64,000 nucleotides of DNA. It comes from Silene conica (lineage: Eukaryota; Streptophyta; Magnoliopsida; Caryophyllales; Caryophyllaceae). The notes below the pieces were generated by a model, which saw only the letters and a program-made list of their open reading frames with translations, was not told where the DNA came from and searched no databases. Made by a program: the position numbers and the translations under genes. This document shows positions 44,547 through 56,187 of this stretch, in pieces (positions within the stretch are counted from its first letter, which is position 1; each line of letters opens with the position of its first letter). The stretch lies in assembly GCA_029255685.2 (NCBI GenBank), contig CM055315.2, positions 46,729,705 to 46,793,704 of the forward strand, written 5' to 3'.

Positions 44547-45544
44547 TGTTGGGGCTGGTGTCCTTGACAATTAAGTACAATGACTTACTAAATCTCTTAA
44601 AGGATCACAAGGGCATAATTCAGTATTATTATCAGTTGATCCACGTTTATCAATAACGGTTGGCTTGCTAGATAAGTTTGATGTTATTGTCATTCGGATG
44701 GCGGTGATCAACTGGTCCCTATACGTCACACCTATAGGACACGTTTGAGAGATGTGAAGGTATGAAAATACAGTCACATTTATGCCGGATACGACTAAAC
44801 AGTTAGTCAGAGGTATTGACTATTAAATTAGTCAATAAGATGTTGAGATTATAATTTAATACGGATTAAATAATTTTAGCTAATACGGATTACATGTTTA
44901 ATTCGTAAATTAAATATACACGGTTATATTTAATTAAATATTGTATTCGCGTATTAATATAAACAGTTATATTAATTTGGGTAATTATACAATATCGTAA
45001 TTTTATCAGACCATTATTAATACATCGACTGCATTAATATCTGATAACACGTGTGCGATTTACAAATAAAACCCGCGAATAATATTTAGAAAATCGGGTC
45101 GAATCACTCAATGGAATAAGGTAAGAGTGGAAAGCCCACTCCTACCCAATACCTAATTCGGCCGACCAAGTGCTACATAAGGAGAGTCCTTCTCCTTTTG
45201 TCAGGGGATTCATTACACTGGTAATTGATTTTTCACAGTATTAGGGTTTTGAGAACATTATTTTCCAGAACTCAAATCTCACATCTAAAACCTTACAAAA
45301 GCTCTCCCCATATTGCAAGGCAATTGGAGAACATTTCTAGCACACGCGGCATCATCTCATTCAAGTCTTGGGTGCAGGTTATAGGAGGGAATTTACTTTA
45401 ATTCCTGTTCTTAGGCCTATTCAAGCAAGGACCCAAGGTTGTATTCCTTTTCATGCTTTTAATTATCTTATGACTATAATCACAACTGTAATATTGGTTA
45501 TAATCCTTCACGTTTTAGGGAGAATACATGCTTTATTCCCCACA
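44547..45544 (+). mobile_element. C1 3' LTR
   Basis: 998 bp, same ends as the 5' LTR, followed by the AAGGG duplication and then LINE2 sequence. Confidence 0.92.
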
Positions 45545-46456
45545 AAGGGTACCCCATGTGGCCTGGGAGAATACCTGCAGACCTCTCAAAGAAGGGGGTT
45601 AGGACTGAAGAATGATGCTTACTGGAATAGGGCAGCTGTAGGGAAACTAGCATGGTGGATTCATGCTAAACCAGACAAGCTATGGGTGCAATGGGTGAAT
45701 CATACCTACATTAAAGGTCAAAATTGGCAGTCTTATTCATCTCCTCAGGATGCTACTTGGACTTGGAAAAAAATATGCAAAGTTAAAGACATGCTCATTG
45801 AGCTGAATGCAGAAGGGTTTGTAGAGCTGAATCAGTACTCCATTAGCAAAGTTTATGATCAGCTGAGACCTCAAAACTCTAAACTACAGTGGCCAGGGTT
45901 GATCTGGAATGCCTGGACAACAAGGAAACATGTTCGGATTAACTGGATGTACCACCATAAAGCTTTCAAGAAAAAAGATAAATTGTTTCAGTATGGAATA
46001 GCTCAGGATGACTTATGCTGTATCTGTGATTCTGCACCAGAACAGAGTTCCCACCTGTTCTTTGACTGTCCTTACAGCTCCAGGCTCTTGCATCACATCA
46101 GGCACTGGACTCGAATGGCTGTACCGAGTAGCCAGGTTGAAGATTGGAGTATGAGCAGAAGAGGGTCTAAGATGAAAAGGGGTATACTATATGCTATTCT
46201 GAATGCAGCTGTGTACCACATATGGATACAAAGAAACAAAGAAAGGGTGGATAACAAGATCATGAGACCAGAGATAGTTTTTAGAACAATTAAGGATGAG
46301 ATTACTATGAAAATTGAGCATAGATGTAAAGGCCATATTCCACCTAGGGATAAGGCTTGGATTGAAAAACTTATGATGTAAGGGGACTTGTTAAGTAAGG
46401 TTTTTCTTTCCTTATTTTGAGCTTAATATATTTTTTTACATTTCAACAAAAAAAAA
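45545..46456 (+). pseudogene. LINE2, 3' half with zf-RVT and poly-A
   Basis: Continues ORF2 from 28978. It shows GLGLKNDAYWNRAAVGKLAW, a zf-RVT segment CCICDSAPEQSSHLFFDC (about 46015-46070), YHIWIQRNKERVDNK and a stop at 46379-46381, then a 65-bp 3' UTR and poly-A (46448-46456). AACTACTATACATT follows at 46457-46470, identical to 28802-28815. The open frame reaching back to 45368 crosses into the C1 LTR and is not a real start. Confidence 0.88.
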
Positions 46457-46470
46457 AACTACTATACATT

Positions 46471-46702
46471 CTGAGTTTTTAGAGCCTTATCACTGGTGTC
46501 ATCTATGACCAGTTTGTTAGGATGATGTGAGTAGTACTCCCCCTGAGACATGTTACATCAATGTGCATAAACATGAACGTAATCTACTTTATACCTGTAT
46601 GCTATCGAGTTTTGTGATTTTTGACACGTGTAATTGAGGTCCTTTTTTCTTATCTTACCCACAAGCTTCACATGGCCAAATTTATCTTTTTGTCCCATAA
46701 GC
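46471..46702 (+). mobile_element. A-plus 3' non-coding region, third segment
   Basis: Inverse of about 8420-8640 in A-minus. Joining 28815 to 46471 restores the order seen there. It ends at TAAGC, the C2 target duplication. Confidence 0.75.
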
Positions 46703-47707
46703 TGTGGGGAATAAAGCATGTATTCGCCCCAAACTTGCAGGATTATAATGAAACATACAATTGTGATTATAGTCATAAGTTAATTAAAAGCATGAAAAAG
46801 AAATCAACCTTTTGTCCTTTGTGCTTATGGCCTAAGAACAGGAATTAAAGTAAATTCCCTCCTATAACTTGCACCCAAGACTTGATTGAGATGATGCCGC
46901 GTGTGCTAGAAAATACTCTCCAATTGCCTTGCAATATGGGGAGAGCCTTTTGAGGTTTTAGATGTGAGATCTGAGTTTTGGGAAAAAGATGTTCTCAAAA
47001 CCCTAATTATTCTTGAGATCTGTTTTTAATCAGTAAAACAATCAGTAGTCTCACAAAAGGAGAAGTTCTCTCCTTTTGTAATACTTGGCCGGCCGAGATT
47101 GGTCTTGGGTAGGAGTGGGCTTTCCACTCTTACCTTATTCCAATGCATGATTCGACCCATTTTGCTAAAATATAATTTGTGGGTATTTATTATAAATCGC
47201 ACACATGTTATCAGATATTAATACAGTCGATATATTAATAATGGTCTGATAAAATACGATATTGTATAATTGGCCAAATTAATATAACTGTTTATATTAA
47301 TACGCAAATTCAATATTTAATTAAATATAACTGCTTGTATTTAATTTTACGAATTAATCATGTAATCCGCATTAGCTAAAATTATTTAATCCGTATTAAA
47401 TAATAATCTCAACATCTCATTGACTAATTTAATAGTCAATACCTCTGACTAACTGTTTAGTCATATCCGACATAAATGTGACTGTATTTTCATACCTTCA
47501 CATCTCTCAAACGTGTCCTATAGGTGTGACGTATAGGGACCAGTTGATCACCGCCATCCGTATGACAATAACGTCAAACTTATCTAGCAAGCCAACCGTT
47601 ATTGATAAACGTGGATCAACTGATAATAATACAAAAGTATGCCCTTGTGATCCTTTAAGAGATTTAGTAAGTCATTGTACTAACTGTCAGGGACACCAGC
47701 CCCAACA
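46703..47707 (-). mobile_element. C2 3' LTR
   Basis: TGTGGGGAATAAAGC...GCCCCAACA in plus reading, that is TGTTGGGGCTGG...CCCCACA on its own strand. The PPT complement ATCTCCCACTTGTCC follows at 47708. Confidence 0.92.
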
Positions 47708-48569
47708 ATCTCCCACTTGTCCGTACAAGGGTATGTGCAATGACGTTATCACACTACATGTGGAGGACACAAGTCTCCAACAAACTCCCACTTGTCCGTA
47801 CAAGTGTAGGTGCGATAACGAATCTCATATCCTTTTAAAATTTCTCCCACTCAATGTAAGACAATTTGAAAATCCGCATTCGCAAAGGTCGTATCTCGCA
47901 AGCGATCTGTATCAAGAGTGGTTTCCCCGACTAGAGAGTAACTTAACTGATAAAACGAATCTGTATTCGAGCATGGCCATGCATTTCAGTTACTACTCCT
48001 CGAGTGGCCCTGAGAAATGATAAAATCCTGATAAGGGTTTGGATATTTCCCTCAACTCGAATCCTGCCGATATCGCGCAGCATGAAATAACCCAGAAAAA
48101 ATCCTCTTGGCCCCTGTTACGGTGACCGTGAGAAAGAAACCAAAGTTACCCAAAATCTGCCTTAATCCCAAGAGACAGTTGAAAGTCAAAAGACTCGACT
48201 CTAAGGAACACTATGGAGGTCCTATCCACGACCCGGCACCCAATGTAATAAAACATTTAGGACTCCATAACGTTGTCACGGGGTGTCCTACGAGATATCC
48301 GTATAACTCGCCTTTGTGATTGGTCAGTCAGCCGCGTGACTTATGGCTCGTTGAACCCACCATCAACCAACGTCACAAAATGATTACCTGAGTTATCAGC
48401 TCAAGTGGGTAATCAAGGACCAAAACGATGTAATGTTAATCAGTTCACTTTGTGGTGTTCAAAATTGGCGTACAATTCCACATGAAAAACAAAACATTAT
48501 ATATCATAACAATGAGGTTGAATAGAGTACACGAGAAAATGAATTATTACATGAATTCGTAAAAGAGTA
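47708..48569 (-). mobile_element. C2 3' non-coding region
   Basis: Counterpart of 43684-44546, with the same duplicated purine tract and hairpins (47708-47725 and about 47786-47803). The plus-strand frame at 47478-48020 is an antisense shadow across LTR and UTR. Confidence 0.75.
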
Positions 48570-51500
48570 CTACAACTTAGGAACACATCTAATGCCCATG
48601 GAATGAATGTGCCCTTCATGCTTATCACGTGGTAATGCTTTAGTGAGAGGATCAGCTATGTTGTCATCCGTAGCGATCTTATCAATGAAAATCTTCTTTT
48701 GCTCCACGTAATCTCTGATTAGATGAGCTTTCCGTTATACATGCCTAGCCTTGTTGCTAGAATTATGCTCCTTAGCTTGGAAGATGGCACCTTTATTATC
48801 AAAATAAACGGTGATTGGGTCATTCGAACTAGGCACTACTGATAGTCCTTGTAAGAATTGACGCATCCATATTGCTTCCTTAGCTGCTTCTGAGGCGGCA
48901 TAGTACTCGGACTCAGTCGTAGAATCTGCTGTAACACTCTGTTTAGAACTTTTCCAGCTGACAGCGGCGCCATTAAGAGTAAAAACGAATCCAGACTGAG
49001 ATTTCAAGTCATCTCGATCCGTTTGGAAGCTAGCATCTGCGTAACCCGTGGCGCAGAGCGTCGAGTCGCCTCCGTAAGTCAATCCCCAATCTTTAGTCCT
49101 CCGTAGGTACTTAAGAATGTTTTTCACGGCCATCCAGTGTGTTCACCTGGATGAGCTTGGAATCGAGTTGCCATACTCAATGCATATGCAACGTCAGGAC
49201 GTGTGCATATCATGGCATACATGATCGATCCTATTGCCGAGGCATAAGGAATCCGACTCATGCGCTCTTTCTCTTCCAATGACTTAGCTTCTTGAGTCTT
49301 GCTCAAGTGAAGCCCAGGAGTCATAGGGAGGAACCCCCTTCTTGGAGTTCGTCATGCTGAATCTCTCTAGAATCTTATCTATATAAGACTCCTGACTGAG
49401 AGACAACATCCGTCGTGATCTATCCCTGTAGATACGGATGCCCAAAATTCTTTGTGCCTCTCCCAGATCTTTCATCTGGAAATGGTTTTTCAACCATGCT
49501 TTAACCGAAGATAGGAGAGGTATGTCATTCCCAATCAAGAGTATGTCGTCGACATACAGTACTAGGAATACAATCTTGCTCCCACTCGACTTGATATAGA
49601 GACATGGTTCCTCGACTGATCGAACGAATCCATTCTCTTTTATCACTTGGTCGAAGCGATGATTCCAACTCCGCGATGCTTGCTTAAGTCCATAGATGGA
49701 ATGCTTAAGCTTGCAAACCTTCTTAGGATGTTCTGGATCAATAAAACCCTCGGGTTGTACCATGTACAACTCTTCCTCCAAATAACCGTTTAAGAAGGCG
49801 GTTTTAACGTCCATTTGCCATATTTCATAGTCATGAAATGCGGCGATCGCTAAGATAATCCGAATGGAACGTAGCATGACTACGGGTGCAAAGATCTCAT
49901 CGTAGTGCAAGCCTGGCACTTGGGTGAAACCTTTAGCAACTAGTCTTGCCTTATGGATGTCTTGTTTACCTTCCACGGCATGCTTTATTTTGTAAAGCCA
50001 TTTGCATTGAATGGGACGCACCTTTGCAGGTATGTCCACAAGATCCCACACGTTGTTCTCATACATGGAGTCCATCTCGGATTGCATGGCTTCTAGCCAT
50101 AGCTTTGAGTCAGAACTGGTCATGGCACCTTTATAGGTTGTGGGTTCATTACCCTCTAGGAGTAAGACGTCATCCATATCATGTTCCTCGACCATACCAA
50201 TGTATCTGTCTGGAGGAATGGAGACTCTTCCCGACCTCCTAGGTTCCTCAGGAATATCTACCGCAGCCTTGGTTGAAGGAACTGTTTCCTCCAATGGTTG
50301 CTCGGCAGTTGGTTCTTGTACCTCCGATAACTCGAAGGTTCTATTACTCGACTTGTTCTCGAGAAATTCTTTCTCTAAGAACGTCGCACTAGCCGCAACA
50401 AAAACACGTTGTTCGGTTGGCGAGTAGAAGTAATGACCAAAAGTTCCCTTTGGATAACCTATAAAGTATGTCTTGACCGATCGCGGGCCGAGCTTATCCT
50501 CGTGTCTCCACTTGACATAAGCCTCGCAGCCCCAAACCCGAATAAAGGACAAGTTGGGGACCGTTCCCTTCCATAATTCGTATGGAGACTTGTCAACAGC
50601 TTTAGACGGACTTCGGTTAAGAATTAGAGCGGCCGACAAAAGAGCATAGCCCCACAATGAATCAGGCACGACGGTGTGACTCATCATGGATCGAACCATA
50701 TCAAGTAAAGTCCGATTTCTCCGTTCGGACACACCATTTAATTGTGGTGTTCCAGGTGGAGTTAACTATAGCACGATGCCACAGTCTTTAAGGTGTTGAT
50801 CAAACTCGTGTGAAAGATACTCACCACCACGATCAGAACGTAGTGCTTTAATCTTTCTACCCAGCTGGTTCTGTACCCGATTCTGGTATTCTTTGAACTT
50901 GTCAAAGGATTCACTTTTGTGCTTCATTAAGTAGACATAGCCATATCTACTCAAATCATCCGTGAAAGTGATGAAATACCTATAGCCTTCTCGTGCGTTG
51001 ATCGACATAGGGCCACATACGTCCGTATGTATGAGTCCTAATAGGTCGGTAGCGCGCATTCCAACACCTTTGAAGGAAATACGAGTCATCTTACCGATGA
51101 GACATGATTCACACGTGCCATATGATTCGAAATCAAAGGGCGAGATAGCTCCATTCTGTATGAGTTGTTTCACGCGTTTCTCATTTATGTGTCCCATACG
51201 ACAATGCCATAGGTAAGTTTGATTTTGTCACCTACCTTTAATCTCTTATTATTCACATGTAATATTTCGGTGGTTTGATCTAAAACATAAATTCCATTCA
51301 TGGAAACTGCCTTGCCATAAATCATATTGTGTAATGAGAAAACACAACTGTTATTTTCTATTACAAATGAAAAACCAAGTTTGTCAAGCGCAGAAACTGA
51401 AATAATGTTTTTGGACAAACAAGGAACATAATAACAGTTATATAAAGATAACTCGAATCCACTTGGAAGCTGGATCACGTATGTTCGCCTCAAGATTGCA

Positions 51501-52602
51501 GCAACACGTGCTCCATTCCCGACACGTAGGTCAACCTCACCCTTGATTAGGGGTTCTTGGTTTCGGAGGCCCTGCACATGATTACATAGATGAGAACCAC
51601 AACCAGTATCTAGTACCCAAGTTCCGTAACTTGCATGGTTAATCTCAATCATGTGAATAAAAGAAGAAGAAGACACACCAACAGGAGTAACGCGGCCTGC
51701 CTTAATATCCTCACGATACACGGGGCATGAGCGCCTCCAATGCCTAGTCTTGTGGCAATGGTGACATTCCATGCTAGTATCCTTGCTCTTTGTTTTGCCC
51801 TGTGAGTTGCTTGACTCACCTGGCCCACTCTTAGTAAATCCTGACTTCTTAAACTTGGGCTTGCCTACTGTTAGGTCGCCCTGAGCTTTAGCTTTACCCT
51901 TACCCTTACCCTTACTCGAGATCATGAGAACATCTTGCTTCACGCTCCCACTTAATTTCAGATCCTTCTCGGTCTGTACGAGAAGGGAGTGGAGCTCATG
52001 AGGAGTCTTTTTCATGTCATTCATGTAATAGTTGGCCTTAAAGAGGGCGAACCCATCAGGAAGTGAATGAAGCATTCGATCAACGATTATGTTCTCACTG
52101 ATCTTGCAGTTTAGGGCCTCCAGTTTCTCGATATTCTCAATCATGTGAAGAATATGTGAGCTAACAGCTTGGCCCTTCTGGAGTTTCGCCTCAAAGAAGC
52201 GACAGGTATGCTCATAAGAAACGATTCTCGGAGCCTTTTTGAGAATTCGTTAGTGAGCGTGGTGAAAATCTTGTTTGCACCATGGGTTATGAAGCGTCTT
52301 TGCAAATTGGATTCCATTGCATAGATGAGTACGTTCTTTATCGCACCCGCTTCCATGACGAAGTCGCTATGAGCGCGAACTTCGTTAGCTCTAGCTCCAG
52401 TTCCTGGGTGTGGCGGAATGGGCTCAGTTAAGTACTTGAGCTTTCCGTCAGCAATGGCAGCATTCCGTAGTGCTGCCTCCCAGTCAGAGAAGTTTGACCC
52501 ATCATTCCTCAGTCTTGTGGACTGATTCATGGAGTCCATGAAGGCTTTTAGCCAGGATTCACGTGCTAGCTTGGCACTTGGCATTGGGTCTTCACCAGCC
52601 AT
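48570..52602 (-). pseudogene. C2 gag-pol polyprotein
   Basis: Gag starts at 52602 (MAGEDPMPSAKLARESWLKA) with the 44 residues that C1 lacks. A frameshift falls around 52200-52145. The zinc knuckle CHHCHKTRHWRRSC keeps all ligands (about 51730-51770). Protease WVLDTGCGSHLCN is at about 51585-51625. A frameshift lies near 51225. The integrase has HTDVCGPM (near 51015-51035) and RSDRGGEYLS, then a TAG stop at 50766-50768 and an open frame from 50732 to about 49290 with the IN C-terminus and RT (KTAFLNGYLEEE, YVDD near 49548-49560). A frameshift near 49310 and another near 49130 precede RNase H (TGYADASFQTD, TESEYYAASEAAKEAIWMR). A Gln-to-TAA change follows KARHV at about 48735. Stop at 48570. 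Confidence 0.9.
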
Positions 52603-54259
52603 TTAATTATACAGCAGTTTAATTGAACGTGTTCTAGACTGAAAAGAAGATAAAACAAAACCATATAAGCAACTCATTGTTGTGATTTAAGTCTATATTA
52701 AATTGAATTTAAACTCGTAGACTCATGCATTTATATAATTGATCTCCCTCAAGAATTATATAAATGATCCCAAGACTCAATTTCCGTATATTGATAAGCC
52801 CACAGTTTGGCTAATTCCACCGTTGGAACTCTTGGTCGATAGATTTCCGTAAATCCTATCTATTAGTCCATCTCAGTCACTGGATATTATCGAGTGACCA
52901 TGATGTTGAGATAAAATAAATCATCTGTTCCCACTTACCCGACGTAGAAGGGGTCATATTATGCCTACCGACGAAGAAGGGATTCATGGGAGGCTGATTT
53001 ATAAAGACTATTCTCAATTTTTGGTTATACGAGGAAGACCCCATCGACTTATATTTATTCATATTAAGTGAACGAAAATCTAGCATATTCGTGAATGAAT
53101 GAAATAAAGTGATGGCTTTGCAATTGACATGTGACATCTGTATTGTCACAGAAAACTAAGCGTAACCTCTACATGAGTCAGTTTTCAGGCATGTAATAGG
53201 TGGTTTGGTTTTAGGCGGAATATGATGCAAGCTATTATCGATGAAAGCATAAAATAAATGCGATAAACGTAAATAAAAGTCCTAGTGTGGCCTATCCTAC
53301 CAAAATAAACATAAAACAACTTGGAATCCACTGTTGGACCCTAGAAGCTTGTCTTGATGTTCCATCTTGGTCCTTGCAGTGGGAGTGAGCATCCGGTCTC
53401 CGTCTTCGGTCTTCACAAAATTACTAATTTAAATTACAAAAGTAGTCCTAGATACATTCTAATTTAAATACAAAAGTAATTACATGGCAAAAACCCAAAA
53501 CGGAGATTCAAGATCTCAAAATTACAAGCAAGATTGTGTCCCATCGTTACGGTGACACAATCTTCTAAGGCCACACTAAGTTACAACCGTTTGCAAAAAT
53601 TAAATACGTTATTGAAAGCATTCACAAGGCATTCAACAAGACGATAAATAAAATGCATCAACTAAAACAAAATTCATTCATGACATAATACTGTTATTAT
53701 GATTAACAAATTTTTACCAAACCACCTTTTAGGATTAAAATTATGTGATTATACCGTTTTAACCACTTTAATTTTAATAAGTTTATAATCCTATTATTTT
53801 AAACCGTTTTAAAATAATATGTATCAAACGAGGGTGAACCGTTTCACAAAATTAATAATATACTATTTCCGTATATAGTATATTACTAAAGGCCATGTGA
53901 AAATAAAACATGTTATTTTCGGAAAAAAAAAAAAACGAGTCTGTTACAGGGGTGGTCTACCGACCCAATAAACAGGTCTACCGACCACCTGGCGAAACAA
54001 AATTTTTTTTTTTTTTTAAAGCAGAATGGTCGACCGACCCGAAAAACAGGTCGACCGACCACAAAACACGAAACCGAGTTTCTGAACACGATTTCTCACA
54101 AAAGATAAACTGTCGAAACAGAAAAACACGCAGGAGGCGGTCGACCGACCGCAACGGGGGGTCGATCGACCGACTTAGCGGCAGAAGACGATTTTTCAGG
54201 TTTTAAAACTTACGAAAAACACAAAGGTAAAATTTTCATGGCCTGGCTCTGATACCACT
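52603..54259 (-). mobile_element. C2 leader with PBS
   Basis: The PBS complement GCTCTGATACCA lies at 54246-54257. The 1.65-kb leader parallels C1's, including the dyad clusters near the PBS and the 52985-53045 and 53310-53420 blocks. No conserved frame. Confidence 0.75.
53954..54171. repeat. Six dyads in C2 leader
   Basis: Pairs at 53954/53975 (GGTCTACCGACC twice, both with the same G-to-T change), 54028/54049 and 54139/54160, each offset by 21 bp. The identical substitution in both units of the first pair suggests duplication or conversion of a unit. Confidence 0.9.
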
Positions 54260-55264
54260 TGTGGGGAATAAAGCATGTATTCGCCCCAAACTTGCAGGAT
54301 TATAATGAAACATTCAATTGTGATTATAGTCATAAGTTAATTAAAAGCATGAAAAAGAAATCAACCTTTGGTCCTTTGTACTTATGGCCTAAGAACAGAA
54401 ATTAAAGTAAATTCCCTCCTATAACTTGCACCCAAGACTTGATTGAGATGATGCCGCGTGTGCTAGAAAATACTCTCCAATTGCCTTGCAATATGGGGAG
54501 AGCCTTTTGAGGTTTTAGATGTGAGATCTGAGTTTTGGGAAAAAGATGTTCTCAAAACCCTAATTATTCTTGAGATCTGTTTTTAATCAGTAAAACAATC
54601 AGTAGTCTCACAAAAGGAGAAGTTCTCTCCTTTTGTAATACTTGGCCGGCCGAGATTGGTCTTGGGTAGGAGTGGGCTTTCCACTCTTACCTTATTCCAA
54701 TGCATGATTCGACCCATTTTGCTAAAATATAATTTGCGGGTATTTATTATAAATCGCACACATGTTATCAGATATTAATACAGTCGATATATTAATAATG
54801 GTCTGATAAAATACGATATTGTATAATTGGCCAAATTAATATAACTGTTTATATTAATACGCAAATTCAATATTTAATTAAATATAACTGCTTGTATTTA
54901 ATTTTACGAATTAATCATGTAATCCGCATTAGCTAAAATTATTTAATCCGTATTAAATAATAATCTCAACATCTCATTGACTAATTTAATAGTCAATACC
55001 TCTGACTAACTGTTTAGTCATATCCGGCATAAATGTGACTGTATTTTCATACCTTCACATCTCTCAAACGTGTCCTATAGGTGTGACGTATAGGGACCAG
55101 TTGATCACCGCCATCCGTATGACAATAACGTCAAACTTATCTAGCAAGCCAACCGTTATTGATAAACGTGGATCAACTGATAATAATACAAAAGTATGTC
55201 CTTGTGATCCTTTAAGAGATTTAGTAAGTCATTGTACTAACTGTTAAGGACACCAGCCCCAACA
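54260..55264 (-). mobile_element. C2 5' LTR
   Basis: 1005 bp; its outer end at 55264 is followed by the TAAGC duplication and A-plus sequence. Confidence 0.92.
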
Positions 55265-56158
55265 TAAGCTACATCCCATACTTAGCCTACCCTATCCAAG
55301 CTAGTATTTGTGGTCACGGGAAAGTTTTAGGTCATTTTTATTTGTTATGCTCTCATTTGAGAAAGAAAGAAAGAAAAAGAAAGAAAAAGAAAGACAAAAG
55401 GAAAACAGAAAAAGAGAAAGAAAAATCGAAAAGAAAAAAATATACCGCAAATCAGTCGACCAACCGCAACCCTTGGTCAGTCGACCAACTGTCAGAATCA
55501 GAAAATCGCAGTTTGTTTAAAAGTTCCTTTCTTTAGCAATTGTTACTCTCGTACTTCATTCATATCATTTGGGAGTCGTTTTTCCTTGAAAAATTTGTGA
55601 GATTCGTGCTTCAAAAATAGCACCGTGTTCAGGTTCTTTGGGTTTGAAAGTTATGAAATCTTTTATTCTTTGGATCCCGTTGTTTGCTAGCTTGGCTATT
55701 TAAACTCCACACATCCAACCATCTTAGCCTTTCTTACCCATTACCTCACATATCGCACAGAGTATGTGTCAAAGTCATTAGATTGGTATGTATATGCACG
55801 GTTCTAGAGATTATTTTCATGTTAGATTGCAGGCATGTTCTCATGAGTCGACGTTAGGTGAGTGTCATTATAAAGTTACTTCTTTTTATCTTTTAGATGC
55901 ACTCACCCTTTGCTTATTGTGTGATTTAAGCGACCTGCGAGAGTCCATTGTGATAAGTCTTTATGGTTGATAGATTAGCAAAGTTTGACAACTTCATAAC
56001 TCGTTTGCATGATTCATTTACCAGTTTCTTGTTGACTTGGCATTAAATCGGTTTAGGCTTTACATTTGCATTTCGCTCTGAGATTGAAATCGTTCTATTA
56101 GTTTAAGATCGAGTCTAGTTCTTGCTTGAGGACAACCAAGAGTTTGGATTGGGGAATT
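55265..56158 (+). mobile_element. A-plus 3' non-coding region, last segment
   Basis: Inverse of about 7530-8420 in A-minus. It has an AAAG-rich simple stretch (55360-55440) and a hairpin plus PPT at the end. The Lys/Glu-rich frame over the simple stretch is not a gene. Confidence 0.75.
55454..55486. repeat. Dyad pair in A-plus 3' region
   Basis: AGTCGACCAACC at 55454 and GGTCAGTCGACC at 55475, 21 bp apart; the counterpart of 8182/8203. Confidence 0.85.
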
Positions 56159-56187
56159 TGATGCGTGTCTATTTATGATGTTTTACA
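56121..56187 (+). mobile_element. A-plus hairpin, PPT and 3' LTR stub
   Basis: Hairpin CTTGCTTGAGGACAACCAAG (56121-56140; the single mismatch is c/c), PPT to 56156, then the first 29 bases of the 3' LTR (TGATGCGTGTC..., 56159-56187). The LTR is cut by element D at 56188 and does not resume after 63125. Confidence 0.8.

Larger units (their letters stand above)
28979..45544 (+). mobile_element. Ty1/copia element C1, complete but defective
   Basis: Two 998-bp LTRs (28979-29976 and 44547-45544), flanked by AAGGG on both sides (28974-28978 and 45545-45549). It lies inside LINE2 and is itself split by B1 (32375-40401). Internal order: iMet-type PBS, a 1.77-kb leader, gag, protease, integrase, RT, RNase H, PPT. 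Without B1 and one TAGGT copy it would be about 8.5 kb, the same as C2. I leave the copia lineage unassigned. Confidence 0.92.
46703..55264 (-). mobile_element. Ty1/copia element C2, complete, defective
   Basis: 8562 bp on the minus strand with 1005-bp LTRs and TAAGC on both sides (46698-46702 and 55265-55269). Same family as C1 and inserted into A-plus. LTRs differ at about eight to ten sites by eye. The coding region carries fewer lesions than C1 but is not open throughout. Confidence 0.93.

Noticed and set aside
45368-45544. ATG at 45368 as start of the LINE2 protein
   Set aside because: It lies inside the C1 3' LTR; the frame joins the LINE by chance at the insertion junction.
47478-48020. 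180-codon plus-strand frame in C2
   Set aside because: Antisense to the C2 LTR and 3' region; parts of the same frame recur at 55035-55247 (C2 5' LTR) and inverted at 44571-44777 (C1) because of the LTRs.
6523-54171. GTCGAC (SalI site) dyads as cloning or adapter artefacts
   Set aside because: Units vary by point changes, lie inside intact coding sequence, and are shared by homologous copies at equivalent positions; linker artefacts would be identical and random in place.
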